Shown here: in pieces, positions 24,993-33,996 of the stretch
How the letters are laid out: each line of letters begins with the position of its first letter
Numbering within the stretch: position 1 is the first letter of the stretch
DNA from: Ignavibacteriota bacterium
GTDB lineage: Bacteria > Bacteroidota > Ignavibacteria > UBA10030
Assembly (NCBI GenBank): GCA_003142475.1
Contig: PLMK01000078.1
Coordinates: forward strand, 84,530-139,855
Reading direction: 5' to 3'
Length of the DNA stretch: 55,326 nucleotides
Notes under the pieces: generated by a model
Told to the model about the DNA's origin: nothing
What the model saw: the letters and a program-made list of their open reading frames with translations, nothing else
Databases searched by the model: none
Translations under genes and position numbers: made by a program

Positions 24993-25910
24993 ATGCCAGA
25001 AGATAAGACACGAGTATGGACTGTCCGCGAATTAATGAAGTCTGCGATGGAGCACCTTCAACGTAATGGATTTGAGAATGCCCGTCTCAATGTTGAACTC
25101 CTTCTTGCGCATGCATTGGACCTCCAACGCATTCAATTATATCTTCATTTTGATAAACCACTCACGCCAGAAGAGCTGAAGCAATTCCGCACATTGTACG
25201 AACGACGATTAAAACGAGAACCGGTGCAATATATTATTGGCTCAACAAGTTTTATGGGGCTGCACTTTACTGTCGATTCGCGAGTACTCATTCCGCGCCC
25301 TGAAACAGAAACTCTCATCGAACAAGTAATGTTATCATGCCAGCGTTATCCCAGCGATACACCAATTCATGTACTCGAAGTTGGAACTGGAAGCGGGAAT
25401 ATTGCAGTATCTATTGCAAAGTATGTCAAGCACGCGCATATTACATCAATTGACATTAGTAAAGAAGCATTAATTGTTGCCGAGAAAAATGCGCGGTTGC
25501 ATTCTGTTGATTCACAAATCCAATTTTCATTGATCGATGTGTTTGATCAAATGGAAGAATTATTCCGGACACAATATGATATTCTAGTGAGCAATCCTCC
25601 ATACGTTCCGAAAGACGAGTGGGCACAATTGCAGACTGAAGTGCGAGATTTCGAACCTTCAGTGGCGGTGACGGACGGTAAGGATGGGTTTAAATTCTAC
25701 CATCGCCTCGTTGGAATTATTCCTGATATACTCAAACCCGGCGGCGGTATTATACTAGAAGTTGGTTTTAATCAAGCAGAGAAAGTTGCTCGTGAATTGA
25801 AAGATGCTGGAATAGATCAACTTCAAATTACAAATGATTTGCAGGGAATACCGCGCGTAGTCTCCGGAATTTGGACGGGTCTGCCATCGAATCTGATAAG
25901 TTTAAATTAA
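24993..25910 (+). CDS. prmC: Peptide chain release factor N5-glutamine methyltransferase
   Basis: 305 residues, slightly longer than E. coli PrmC. It methylates the GGQ glutamine of release factors using S-adenosylmethionine. The N-terminal helical domain (about 10-90) is followed by the methyltransferase domain with VLEVGTGSGNIAVSIA (the SAM loop) and the catalytic NPPY in LVSNPPYVPKDEW. C-terminal GGGIILEVGFNQAEKV completes the fold. It is the first gene of the long plus-strand housekeeping run, six bases after the lysine-tailed protein gene. No good Shine-Dalgarno sequence is visible, which suggests coupling to the upstream gene. Confidence 0.95.
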   Translation: MPEDKTRVWTVRELMKSAMEHLQRNGFENARLNVELLLAHALDLQRIQLYLHFDKPLTPEELKQFRTLYERRLKREPVQYIIGSTSFMGLHFTVDSRVLIPRPETETLIEQVMLSCQRYPSDTPIHVLEVGTGSGNIAVSIAKYVKHAHITSIDISKEALIVAEKNARLHSVDSQIQFSLIDVFDQMEELFRTQYDILVSNPPYVPKDEWAQLQTEVRDFEPSVAVTDGKDGFKFYHRLVGIIPDILKPGGGIILEVGFNQAEKVARELKDAGIDQLQITNDLQGIPRVVSGIWTGLPSNLISLN

Positions 25911-26009
25911 TTGCATATCTAACACAAGAGTAAAGAGGTTTCAAGTAGTAAGTAAAATGAACCTTTTTTAGTTGTAAGTTTCTTTTTCCCCAACGACTAA
26001 TTACCGACC

Positions 26010-26462
26010 ATGCGTGCATTAGTTCAGCGAGTGAAGCGATGTTCCGTAACGATAGAAGGAAAGTTACATAGTTCCATCAAATATGGAATGCTTATTTTCC
26101 TTGGCGTAAAGAATGGCGATAGAGAGTCTGATGCGGAATATCTTGCCGAGCGTTGTTCGTCACTTCGTATTTTTGCAAATGAAGCAGGGAAGATGAATCT
26201 TTCCATCAAGGATGTGAAGGGCGAGGCTATGGTAGTTTCGCAGTTCACGCTTTATGGTGATACTCATAAAGGGAACCGACCAAGTTACATTGATGCTGCA
26301 CCTCTGCAAAGGGCCGAAGTTCTCTATGACCATTTCGTAAACCAATTAAAAAAACATTTAGGCGACGAAAATGTTGCTTCTGGGGTATTTCGTGCGATGA
26401 TGGATGTAGAGCTTATTAATGATGGACCGGTAACATTGATGCTGGAAAGCAAGAATCGATAG
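26010..26462 (+). CDS. dtd: D-aminoacyl-tRNA deacylase
   Basis: 150 residues, exactly family length. It removes D-amino acids wrongly attached to tRNA. Both active-site signatures are present: SQFTLYGDTHKGNRPS (the SQxTL motif) and NDGPVTLML (the NxGPVT motif). The start is fixed by MRALVQRVKRCSV, the usual first residues, although the RBS is weak. It lies 99 bases after prmC, with a possible weak hairpin (AGGTT/AACCT followed by T6) between them, and 19 bases before the mutase-like gene. Confidence 0.96.
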   Translation: MRALVQRVKRCSVTIEGKLHSSIKYGMLIFLGVKNGDRESDAEYLAERCSSLRIFANEAGKMNLSIKDVKGEAMVVSQFTLYGDTHKGNRPSYIDAAPLQRAEVLYDHFVNQLKKHLGDENVASGVFRAMMDVELINDGPVTLMLESKNR

Positions 26463-26481
26463 AAATAAGGGAAATCTAACT

Positions 26482-27420
26482 TTGGGGATTGAAACTCAAA
26501 ATTCTAATTTACATGTAGTCCTCCTTTTCTTAGATGGTGTTGGCATCGGGAAAAAAGATGCGGATATCAATCCATTCTTTCGTGCACGAATGCCAACGCT
26601 GACAACACTGTGTGGAGGAGAACAACTGCATACACCATTTAAAAAAAAATCAACAAATCAATCTGAAATAATTGCAATTAATGCGACGCTTGGTGTATCT
26701 GGTTTGCCGCAAAGTGGAACCGGTCAAACTGCAATTTTTACCGGTGTAAATGGGGCAAAGAAATTTGGCAGGCATTTTGGTCCGTACCCGCCATCGGTTC
26801 TTCGTCCGGTTATTGCAGAGAAGAATATCTTTCATCAATTGGCGGCATTAGGCAAGTCAGTCTCGTTCGCCAATGCTTTTCCGCAGCGCTTTTTCGATTA
26901 CACAGAATCCGGTACCCGACGGCTTACAGTGACAACACTTTCATGTCAACTCGCTGGTATTCCATTGCTCACTGCCCACGAGCTTCAGCGAAATGAAGCA
27001 ATTTCTGCAGATTTTATTCGCACTCAATGGCCTGAACTTGGACATCCGGAAATATTTCCGATTACATCGAGAGAGGCGGGAAAACATTTCGCATCAATTG
27101 TATCCAAACATGATTTCACACTTTTCGAATACTGGCTTTCTGATCATGCTGGTCATAGTCAAAAGATAGCGTTCGCGGTGGAAGTTTTGGAACGTCTAGA
27201 TGAATTTTTAGCTGGTTTTTTTGCATCGTTCGATCCCAGCAATACATTGTTAATGATTGTCAGCGACCACGGCAACATTGAAGACCTTTCTACCAAGTCG
27301 CATACGCGCAATAGAGTGCCGTGCATTCTTGTAGGCAAACATTGCCATCAACTAGTAAAGCGAATAAAAAATCTTACGCACATTACACCTGCAATCGTCA
27401 GATTATTTCTTGATTCGTAA
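26482..27420 (+). CDS. Alkaline-phosphatase superfamily metalloenzyme, phosphoglycerate-mutase-like
   Basis: 312 residues. Metal-binding motifs of the phosphopentomutase/iPGM group are visible: FLDGVGIGKKDADINPF near the N-terminus, GLPQSGTGQTAIFTG (nucleophile Ser/Thr region), FEYWLSDHAGH and IVSDHGNIEDL. The protein is too short for a full iPGM (about 510 residues) and lacks its inserted phosphotransferase domain, so the reaction is uncertain; it may be a phosphohydrolase or mutase on another substrate. The start is TTG 26482, preceded by AAGGGAAA. comEC follows after seven bases. Confidence 0.8.
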   Translation: MGIETQNSNLHVVLLFLDGVGIGKKDADINPFFRARMPTLTTLCGGEQLHTPFKKKSTNQSEIIAINATLGVSGLPQSGTGQTAIFTGVNGAKKFGRHFGPYPPSVLRPVIAEKNIFHQLAALGKSVSFANAFPQRFFDYTESGTRRLTVTTLSCQLAGIPLLTAHELQRNEAISADFIRTQWPELGHPEIFPITSREAGKHFASIVSKHDFTLFEYWLSDHAGHSQKIAFAVEVLERLDEFLAGFFASFDPSNTLLMIVSDHGNIEDLSTKSHTRNRVPCILVGKHCHQLVKRIKNLTHITPAIVRLFLDS

Positions 27421-27427
27421 GTGAGTT

Positions 27428-29827
27428 ATGCTCCAACGTCGTCCAGCACTGCGGTTAGTCATTTTATTCGCCGCCGGAATTATTCTTGCGGTTTGGATTT
27501 CATTGCCTCCTGTCTATTGGTTTGTTCTTACCGCTATTCTAGTTTTTATCTCTGCTATATTATTTTGGAAAGACAAGCGCAAGGTGCTTGCTGAAATATT
27601 ACTCCAATGTGCAGTTATATCGCTTGGCGTTTTTCTTCAGACACTCCAACAATCAAATTTTAATTCACGAGAACTTAAACCACGTATTAGCGATGAACCT
27701 GTAATTCTATATGGCGCAATTGATTCTGAACCAGCCCAGCAGGAACGCAGAATCAGTTGTGTTGTTCGCACAGATAGCATTATCCGCCAAGGAAAGATTG
27801 ATCGAGATTCACGCAGGGTGATGGTTATGCTTAGATTCAAAAAGGAAGATCATTATAGGGAAGAAATTAAGTTCGGAAATAAAATACGAATACTTGGAAT
27901 GCTAGAGCCGTTTCCATTTCAGCGAAACCCCGGGGAGTTTGATTATGGAAAATATCTTGCATTGAACGATATTCAATCTGTCGTAACAGTCCAAGGGTTA
28001 GACAATGTGCGAGTCGGTGGGGAAATGGATGAAAATTCCTTTCAGACTTGGACATATTCAGTGCAGCAAGCGTTGTATCGCATCATCGATCGTCTTCATT
28101 CTCCCCGCCATGCAAGTTTCTTAAAAGGAATAATATTTGGGTACCGAGCCGATATTCCATCCGATGTAAAGCAATCGTTCATGGATACAGGCACAATTCA
28201 TATCTTGGCAGTATCTGGTTCGAATGTTGCGTTCGTCGCGTTCATTTTCTTTTCAATACTTGGTTTCTTTCGGTTGCCGCGGAAAGCAGTCGGCGGTGTG
28301 GCAATTCTGGGACTCATAGTATATATGTTAATTACAGGATCGAGCGCATCAGTTGTACGTGCAACAATCATGGCAATTGTTCTTCTCTGTGGAACGTTGT
28401 TTGAAAGAAAAGCAGACATTTACAATTCAATTAGTGTTGCCGCACTAATTCTTCTTTTCTGGAATACTAATACTTTATTCGATGTCGGCTTTCAGTTATC
28501 CTTCGCAGCAGTTATCTCTATTGTTTATTTCTATCCTCGCCTTGAATCGCTCATCAAGAAAATTCCAGAACGATTTGAAGAAATTAAAGGCGTTGATGCT
28601 GTGCTGAAATTGTTCGCTGTTTCGCTTGCTGCTCAATTAGGAACAGTACCTTTTACTGCGTACTATTTTGGCCGCGTGTCCATTATTTCTTTAGTGGCGA
28701 ATATCCCGGTTGTGCCAATAAGCGGACTCAATACATTCATAGGAGCTGCGGAAATCATGTTTTATCCCATCAGTCCGTGGATTGCAAATTTGTATGCAGC
28801 GGCAAATGATTTCTTAGTTTGGTTTTTGCTCGGATTTGTTAAACAAGCGGCGAGTGTTCCCTTTGCATATATAGAAGCATGGCATTTCAGTGCTGTGTTT
28901 GTTATCGGATATTATATCTTGGCGATAGGTATCTTCAATTTGAATAAACCGCGCGTTCGTGCATGGTTGCTCATTATTATTTTAATGCTCAGTAACTACA
29001 TTCTCTATTCAAATATTTGGTCTCTGGCACATCCTAAATGCACTGTGTCGGTTATTGATGTCGGACAAGGCGATGCCATCTTGATCGAATTCTCAAATAG
29101 TAAACGGATGTTAATTGATGCCGGTCCATTGTCTCAGAAATTCGATGCAGGTGAGCGCACTGTTGTGCCATTCTTAAAACGAGAGGGAATCTCAAAGCTC
29201 GATTTTTTATTGATTACACATCCACACATTGATCACTTTGGAGGCGCAGGGTCAGTTCTTAAATTACTCCATGTCGATACAATTATGATGGCATCTCTTG
29301 CCACAGGCAATCATCAAGTAGAAGATGTACTGGAAATTGCTGAAACGAGGCATACCGGGAAAAAAATCGTACGAGTTGGGAATCAGATTCAGATTGATTC
29401 AAACGCACGAGTGTATGTTCTCCATCCTGATTCGAATCACATTACAGAGAAGAACCTGAATAATTCTTCTGTAGTGCTGAAAATTGTTTATGGCCTTTCA
29501 TCGATAATACTTGTTGGTGATGCTGAAGTTGTAACCGAACAAAGAATAATGCCGCGTTACGGCACGTTTCTTTCAAGCGATATTCTGAAAGCTGGTCATC
29601 ACGGAAGCATTACGAGTACTGGTGAAGAGTTTCTAAAAGTTGTCCATCCTCGGATAGCCCTGATCTCCGTCGGAAATCATAATAAATTCCGTCACCCATC
29701 GCCATTCACTATTTGGCGATTAAAAGTCAATTCAATAGATATAAAACGAACTGATAAATTAGGAGCAATCATATTAGAAAGTGACGGCACGAAATGGACA
29801 CAAAAAGAATGGAGGCAAAAGCTGTAG
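27428..29827 (+). CDS. comEC: DNA internalization competence protein ComEC/Rec2
   Basis: 799 residues, full length. It forms the inner-membrane channel for single-stranded DNA in natural transformation. An N-terminal membrane part with DUF4131-type OB domain (about 60-190) is followed by the Competence domain (about 215-500), beginning FLKGIIFGYRADIP and containing HILAVSGSNVA and LITGSSASVVRA. The C-terminal metallo-beta-lactamase domain (about 535-799) carries VIDVGQGDA, THPHIDHFGG, VGDAE and LKAGHHGS, so its nuclease-type metal site appears intact. Other competence genes are not in this window. Confidence 0.94.
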   Translation: MLQRRPALRLVILFAAGIILAVWISLPPVYWFVLTAILVFISAILFWKDKRKVLAEILLQCAVISLGVFLQTLQQSNFNSRELKPRISDEPVILYGAIDSEPAQQERRISCVVRTDSIIRQGKIDRDSRRVMVMLRFKKEDHYREEIKFGNKIRILGMLEPFPFQRNPGEFDYGKYLALNDIQSVVTVQGLDNVRVGGEMDENSFQTWTYSVQQALYRIIDRLHSPRHASFLKGIIFGYRADIPSDVKQSFMDTGTIHILAVSGSNVAFVAFIFFSILGFFRLPRKAVGGVAILGLIVYMLITGSSASVVRATIMAIVLLCGTLFERKADIYNSISVAALILLFWNTNTLFDVGFQLSFAAVISIVYFYPRLESLIKKIPERFEEIKGVDAVLKLFAVSLAAQLGTVPFTAYYFGRVSIISLVANIPVVPISGLNTFIGAAEIMFYPISPWIANLYAAANDFLVWFLLGFVKQAASVPFAYIEAWHFSAVFVIGYYILAIGIFNLNKPRVRAWLLIIILMLSNYILYSNIWSLAHPKCTVSVIDVGQGDAILIEFSNSKRMLIDAGPLSQKFDAGERTVVPFLKREGISKLDFLLITHPHIDHFGGAGSVLKLLHVDTIMMASLATGNHQVEDVLEIAETRHTGKKIVRVGNQIQIDSNARVYVLHPDSNHITEKNLNNSSVVLKIVYGLSSIILVGDAEVVTEQRIMPRYGTFLSSDILKAGHHGSITSTGEEFLKVVHPRIALISVGNHNKFRHPSPFTIWRLKVNSIDIKRTDKLGAIILESDGTKWTQKEWRQKL

Positions 29828-29866
29828 CGTTTTGTTTCTCCTTACCTTTTTCTCTATATTCCAACT

Positions 29867-30655
29867 ATGAATTTAACTCAAGTCGAAATAAAATATCTTC
29901 GCTCACTTCAGCAGAAGAAATATCGGGATGTCGAGCGTAAATTTCTTCTTGAGGGTTGGCGTCCACTCCAAGATGCACTGGATTCGAATTCCTCCATCGA
30001 AATGATTGCCGCACTGCCTGTGACAAATCAAAATTCCGAGCACCAATCAACACTCGCACTTGCAAAGAATCGCAAAATTCCTATAAAAGAGTTGAAGGAA
30101 GCGCAGTTAAGACAGATTTCTGATGCCGTCCATTCTCAAGGAATTGTGGCTCTTGTGCATCAACAAATTCAGATATTCGATATAAAATATCTTCGCTCCG
30201 CAAAACTCATAGTTGCTTGCGACACTATAAGTGATCCTGGAAATTTAGGGACCATTCTTCGCACGTGTGATTGGTTTGGTGTTGATACGGTTTTTTTAAG
30301 CGAAGGATGTGTCTCATTATATAATGAAAAAGTAGTGCGCGCTACTGCAGGTTCTATTTTTCATTTGAAAGTATTTGAGAATCTTGATTTAAAAACTGTA
30401 CTCTCTAATCTTAAGTCTGAAAGTTTCAGGCTCATTGCAACTGCTCTTGATGGAAAGCTGCTCAATTCTTCTTCGTTGCAGGAAAAATCCATTCTTATTT
30501 TAGGAAGTGAAGCGCATGGTGTGAATCCGGATATTCTTCAGCAAGCTGATGATGTATTAAGTATTCCACGTTTCGGTAAAGCAGAATCGCTTAATGTCGG
30601 AATCGCTTGCGGTATATTTCTGGCAAATTGGAAAAATCTTCCAATTAGAAAATAA
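29867..30655 (+). CDS. TrmH/SpoU-family RNA 2'-O-methyltransferase
   Basis: 262 residues. An N-terminal substrate-binding domain (about 5-100, starting near KKYRDVERKFLLEG) is followed by the knotted SPOUT domain. All three SpoU motifs are present: CDTISDPGNLGTILRTCDWFG (motif 1), ILGSEAHGVNPDIL (motif 2) and SIPRFGKAESLNVGIACGI (motif 3). It probably methylates a ribose in 23S rRNA, as RlmB or TsnR-like enzymes do, but the exact nucleotide cannot be read from sequence. It lies 39 bases after comEC. Confidence 0.92.
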   Translation: MNLTQVEIKYLRSLQQKKYRDVERKFLLEGWRPLQDALDSNSSIEMIAALPVTNQNSEHQSTLALAKNRKIPIKELKEAQLRQISDAVHSQGIVALVHQQIQIFDIKYLRSAKLIVACDTISDPGNLGTILRTCDWFGVDTVFLSEGCVSLYNEKVVRATAGSIFHLKVFENLDLKTVLSNLKSESFRLIATALDGKLLNSSSLQEKSILILGSEAHGVNPDILQQADDVLSIPRFGKAESLNVGIACGIFLANWKNLPIRK

Positions 30656-30755
30656 TTCCGAGTCTGCGATCCTGCAATTTGAATTCAACTAAAATTCATT
30701 TATCTTTTTTACAGCAAAAGAAAGAGTCCCTCTGGCAAACATTGTTAATCAAATT

Positions 30756-31202
30756 GTGGAAGTGTGCGTTTTTAGAGTGCTCAATGCAGAAACACATTTT
30801 CTTGTCCTCCAACGCGCAAAAGAAGAAAAGCTCTATCCTGGACTCTGGCAGATTGTAACCGGAACTATGAAAAAAAATGAAAGTGGAATTAAAGCAGCGA
30901 TGCGCGAGTTGAAGGAAGAAACAGGTCTATCGCCTAAACATTGCTGGACGATTCCTTATGTGGATACATATTTTGATCTTGTGAATGATACGATTCAATT
31001 AGTTCCGGTTTTTGCTGTTGAGCTCGATTCATCTTCAAAATTGCATTTATCTTCAGAACATCAACGGTTCGAATGGTTACGATTTAATGAAGCAAGACAG
31101 CGGCTTGTGTGGCCAGGCCAGAGACATTCTATAGATATTGTAAATGAATTTATAATCGGAAATAAAGAAACCGCCCAATTAGTAGAGATTACAGCACACT
31201 AA
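30756..31202 (+). CDS. Nudix hydrolase
   Basis: 148 residues. The Nudix box is complete: GTMKKNESGIKAAMRELKEETGL fits GX5EX7REUXEEXGU (given by key residues G, E, REL, EETG). Such enzymes cleave nucleoside diphosphates linked to another group; the substrate is unknown, though dihydroneopterin triphosphate or a damaged dNTP is possible. The start is uncertain: GTG 30756 is used here, but the frame continues upstream and residues there (NIVNQI) look coding, so a start such as ATT 30741 is possible. No good RBS is seen. The PfkB kinase follows after 18 bases. Confidence 0.85.
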   Translation: MEVCVFRVLNAETHFLVLQRAKEEKLYPGLWQIVTGTMKKNESGIKAAMRELKEETGLSPKHCWTIPYVDTYFDLVNDTIQLVPVFAVELDSSSKLHLSSEHQRFEWLRFNEARQRLVWPGQRHSIDIVNEFIIGNKETAQLVEITAH

Positions 31203-31220
31203 AATCGAAAGGACAATATC

Positions 31221-32135
31221 GTGAGTTTGTTAGTCGTTGGTTCTGTTGCACTTGACACTGTCGAAACGCCTTTTGGAAGTGTAAAAAAAGCGCTTGGTGG
31301 ATCTGCAGTGTATATTTCTGCGGCGGCAAGCTACTTCACTGTGCCCATCCGTTTAGTTGGCGTGGTTGGCGGAGATTTTCCGAAGGAACATATAAAGTTC
31401 ATGGAATCGCGACAAATAGATTTAGATGGATTACAGATCGTTGAGCGTGGTAAAACTTTTCAATGGGGTGGTAAGTACCATTATGACCTAAATGTTCGTG
31501 ACACACTTTTCACGGATCTTAATGTTTTTAAAAAATTCGATCCAAAAATTCCTGAGAGATTCAAATCTTCGGCATATGTCTGTCTTGGCAATATTGATCC
31601 AGTGCTTCAATTACAGGTGTTGAATCAAATTAAGAGACCGCGTCTTGTTGTTGGCGATACAATGAATTATTGGATTGAAACAAAACCAAAAGAGTTGACA
31701 GAAACCATGAAATTTATGGATGTCATTATCGTCAATGATTCTGAAGCGCGTCTACTTACCCAAGAGCCAAATCTCATCAAAGCGGCAAAAAAAATAATTA
31801 AGATGGGCCCGCGAATCATCATAATTAAAAAAGGCGAACACGGTGCAATGCTTGTGACAGAAGACACAATCTTCTCAGCACCGGCATATCCTCTGGAGAC
31901 TATTTTCGATCCGACAGGAGCGGGCGATGCCTTTGCCGGCGGTTTCATTGGCTGGCTTGCACGAACTGACGATATTTCTTCTGAAAATCTCAAACGCGCT
32001 ATAATTTATGGCAGTACTTTGGCATCATTCTGTGTGGAAAAATTTAGTGTGGACAGTCTGCGTGACTTGAGTTATCTCAAAATTCACGACCGATTTCATT
32101 CTTTCATGGATTTATCACGATTTGATGAGAAGTGA
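31221..32135 (+). CDS. PfkB-family carbohydrate or nucleoside kinase
   Basis: 304 residues. It has the ribokinase fold with GGSAVYISAAAS near the N-terminus, IIVNDSEARLLT, KKGEHGAMLV and the ATP-site signature DPTGAGDAFAGGF (catalytic Asp in GAGD). The start is GTG with AAAGGACA upstream. Its TGA overlaps or abuts the mtnA start, so the two products are probably made together. That suggests a sugar- or nucleoside-related substrate linked to the methylthioribose or ribose-1-phosphate pool, but this is inference. Confidence 0.9.
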   Translation: MSLLVVGSVALDTVETPFGSVKKALGGSAVYISAAASYFTVPIRLVGVVGGDFPKEHIKFMESRQIDLDGLQIVERGKTFQWGGKYHYDLNVRDTLFTDLNVFKKFDPKIPERFKSSAYVCLGNIDPVLQLQVLNQIKRPRLVVGDTMNYWIETKPKELTETMKFMDVIIVNDSEARLLTQEPNLIKAAKKIIKMGPRIIIIKKGEHGAMLVTEDTIFSAPAYPLETIFDPTGAGDAFAGGFIGWLARTDDISSENLKRAIIYGSTLASFCVEKFSVDSLRDLSYLKIHDRFHSFMDLSRFDEK

Positions 32136-32140
32136 TTGCA

Positions 32141-33178
32141 ATGAAGCCGTTAGAATGGATAAACGGCAATATCCGGTTTCTTGATCAGACAAAACTTCCT
32201 CTCGAAGAAGTATTTATTAAGACTGATGATGTTGCCGTCTTAGCTGAAGCGATTAGGCATCTCGCAATCCGCGGTGCGCCCTTGATTGGTATTGCGGCTG
32301 CGTATGGTGTTGCACTTGCAAGTCTCCAGATTAAGAAAAACGAAGTCAACGAAGTACGATCTTATTTACAATCTACAATAGATTTTCTTGCTTCTACACG
32401 TCCAACTGCTGTCAATCTCTTCTGGGCTTTGAAACGACAACGCCGTGTACTGGATGCATGGCAGATAAATTCTATTGCTGACTTACAAAAACGTTTAATA
32501 GACGAAGCACTTCTCATCCATCAAGAAGATTTTGAAATGTGCGAACGCATCAGTTCCTTCGGTGTCGAACTTCTTCCGCAATCTTGTTCTATCCTCACTC
32601 ATTGCAATGCAGGTGCTCTTGCCACGGGTGGACGCGGTACAGCGCTCGGTATTATTTCCAAGGCATGGGAAGATGGAAAACTCAAGTGCGTTTATATTGA
32701 TGAAACACGTCCGCTCTTGCAAGGTGCACGGCTAACGGCATGGGAAATGAAACAAGCAAATATTCCGGCGACGCTGATTGCAGATAACACCGCAGCGATT
32801 CTGATGAAGCAAAGAAAAATTGATGCGGTTATTGTTGGTGCAGATCGAATAGCAATAAATGGCGACGTTGCAAATAAGGTAGGAACGTATAATATTGCGG
32901 TGCTGGCGAAGCATCACGGGATTCCATTTTATGCTGCCGCACCAATTTCAACGATTGACTTTCAGATGAAGACAGGCGAAGATATACCTATAGAAGAACG
33001 AGACGGAAAAGAAGTTACGGAAGTGCTCGGTAAACGAATAGCACCGGAAGGTGTGGCAGTTTATTCTCCTGCATTCGATGTTACTCCGAACGAATTAATA
33101 ACGGCGATTGTTACAGATCAAGGAATTGTATATCCACCATTTTCCGATTCGCTTATGCATCTTCAATCTCAAAGCTGA
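32141..33178 (+). CDS. mtnA: S-methyl-5-thioribose-1-phosphate isomerase
   Basis: 345 residues from ATG 32141; GTG 32132, which overlaps the kinase stop (GTGA), is an alternative. The enzyme isomerises methylthioribose 1-phosphate to methylthioribulose 1-phosphate in methionine salvage. Key parts are AIRGAPLIGIAAAYG-type LAIRGAPLIG, THCNAGALATGG (catalytic Cys), YIDETRPLLQGARL, and VGADRIAINGDVANKVGT (catalytic Asp). No other salvage gene (mtnB, C, D or K) is in the window. recO follows at once. The homologous ribose-1,5-bisphosphate isomerases are a less likely identity. Confidence 0.93.
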   Translation: MKPLEWINGNIRFLDQTKLPLEEVFIKTDDVAVLAEAIRHLAIRGAPLIGIAAAYGVALASLQIKKNEVNEVRSYLQSTIDFLASTRPTAVNLFWALKRQRRVLDAWQINSIADLQKRLIDEALLIHQEDFEMCERISSFGVELLPQSCSILTHCNAGALATGGRGTALGIISKAWEDGKLKCVYIDETRPLLQGARLTAWEMKQANIPATLIADNTAAILMKQRKIDAVIVGADRIAINGDVANKVGTYNIAVLAKHHGIPFYAAAPISTIDFQMKTGEDIPIEERDGKEVTEVLGKRIAPEGVAVYSPAFDVTPNELITAIVTDQGIVYPPFSDSLMHLQSQS

Positions 33179-33179
33179 C

Positions 33180-33983
33180 ATGCTCGTAAAAACTGAAGCT
33201 ATAATTCTAAAGACAATGAAGTATCGGGACACGAGCAAAATTGTTACGTTCTATACGAAAGAATACGGGAAATTAAAAGGCATTGCCAAAGGAGCGCGAA
33301 CAGCGAAGAATAAATTCGGTTCGGCATTAGAACCAATGACACTTTCGATGCTTGTTATTTACAAAAAAGAGCATCGTGATCTTCACTTGATTGCCCAATG
33401 CGACGCCATTAATTCGTTTAAAAATCTCACAGAAGATTTAGATCGAATGACCACAGCATTAGCAGTGATTGAACTCATTAATCAAGTTACGCATGACGAG
33501 GAACACAATCTCGCGCTATTTGCATTGCTCAGTGAAACATTAAGCGCGCTAAATTCCAGTCTTAAAAATTACTCATCGTATTTACATTCCTTTCGATTGC
33601 GGCTTGCCTCATTGTTTGGGTATGCGCCAAACTTTGAAGTCTGCAGCGAATGTGGAAATCCACTCGTCATTGACAACGGTGAAAAGCAGTACGCATTTCA
33701 AGTAGCTCGCGGAGCTGTGTTTTGTAATCATTGCTGTATGCCAAGCGATTCTTCAACGAGCATTAGACAGAACGTTGCATCTATTTCTATTTCAGCACAG
33801 GGGTTACAGATTTTGAGGCGGCTATTAAATGCACAGATTAATAGCCTTAGTAACCTTGAGTTTGATATACAGGTCGGGAACCAAATAGATGAGTTGCTAC
33901 GTCTATATTTACGATATCACTTTGAAGGACTAAAACCTTTGAAATCGACAGAATTATTTCATCAAAATAGAGCTGCATCATAA
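33180..33983 (+). CDS. recO: DNA repair protein RecO
   Basis: 267 residues from the ATG at 33180, one base after the mtnA stop. A longer frame reaches back into mtnA but the family start (MLVKTEAIILKTMKYRDTSKIV region) is here. The N-terminal OB fold (about 1-80, with KLKGIAKGARTAKNKFGSAL) and a helical domain with a zinc site follow: CSECGNPL and, later, FCNHCCMP supply four cysteines. RecO loads RecA on SSB-coated DNA together with RecR. It lies between mtnA and htrA, and 13 bases separate it from htrA. Confidence 0.94.
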   Translation: MLVKTEAIILKTMKYRDTSKIVTFYTKEYGKLKGIAKGARTAKNKFGSALEPMTLSMLVIYKKEHRDLHLIAQCDAINSFKNLTEDLDRMTTALAVIELINQVTHDEEHNLALFALLSETLSALNSSLKNYSSYLHSFRLRLASLFGYAPNFEVCSECGNPLVIDNGEKQYAFQVARGAVFCNHCCMPSDSSTSIRQNVASISISAQGLQILRRLLNAQINSLSNLEFDIQVGNQIDELLRLYLRYHFEGLKPLKSTELFHQNRAAS

Positions 33984-33996
33984 AAGGAGGAACATT

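Noticed and set aside
25915-25975. Possible terminator between prmC and dtd
   Set aside because: AGGTT/AACCT is followed by T6, but the stem is only five pairs with an 18-base loop; too weak to list as a feature.
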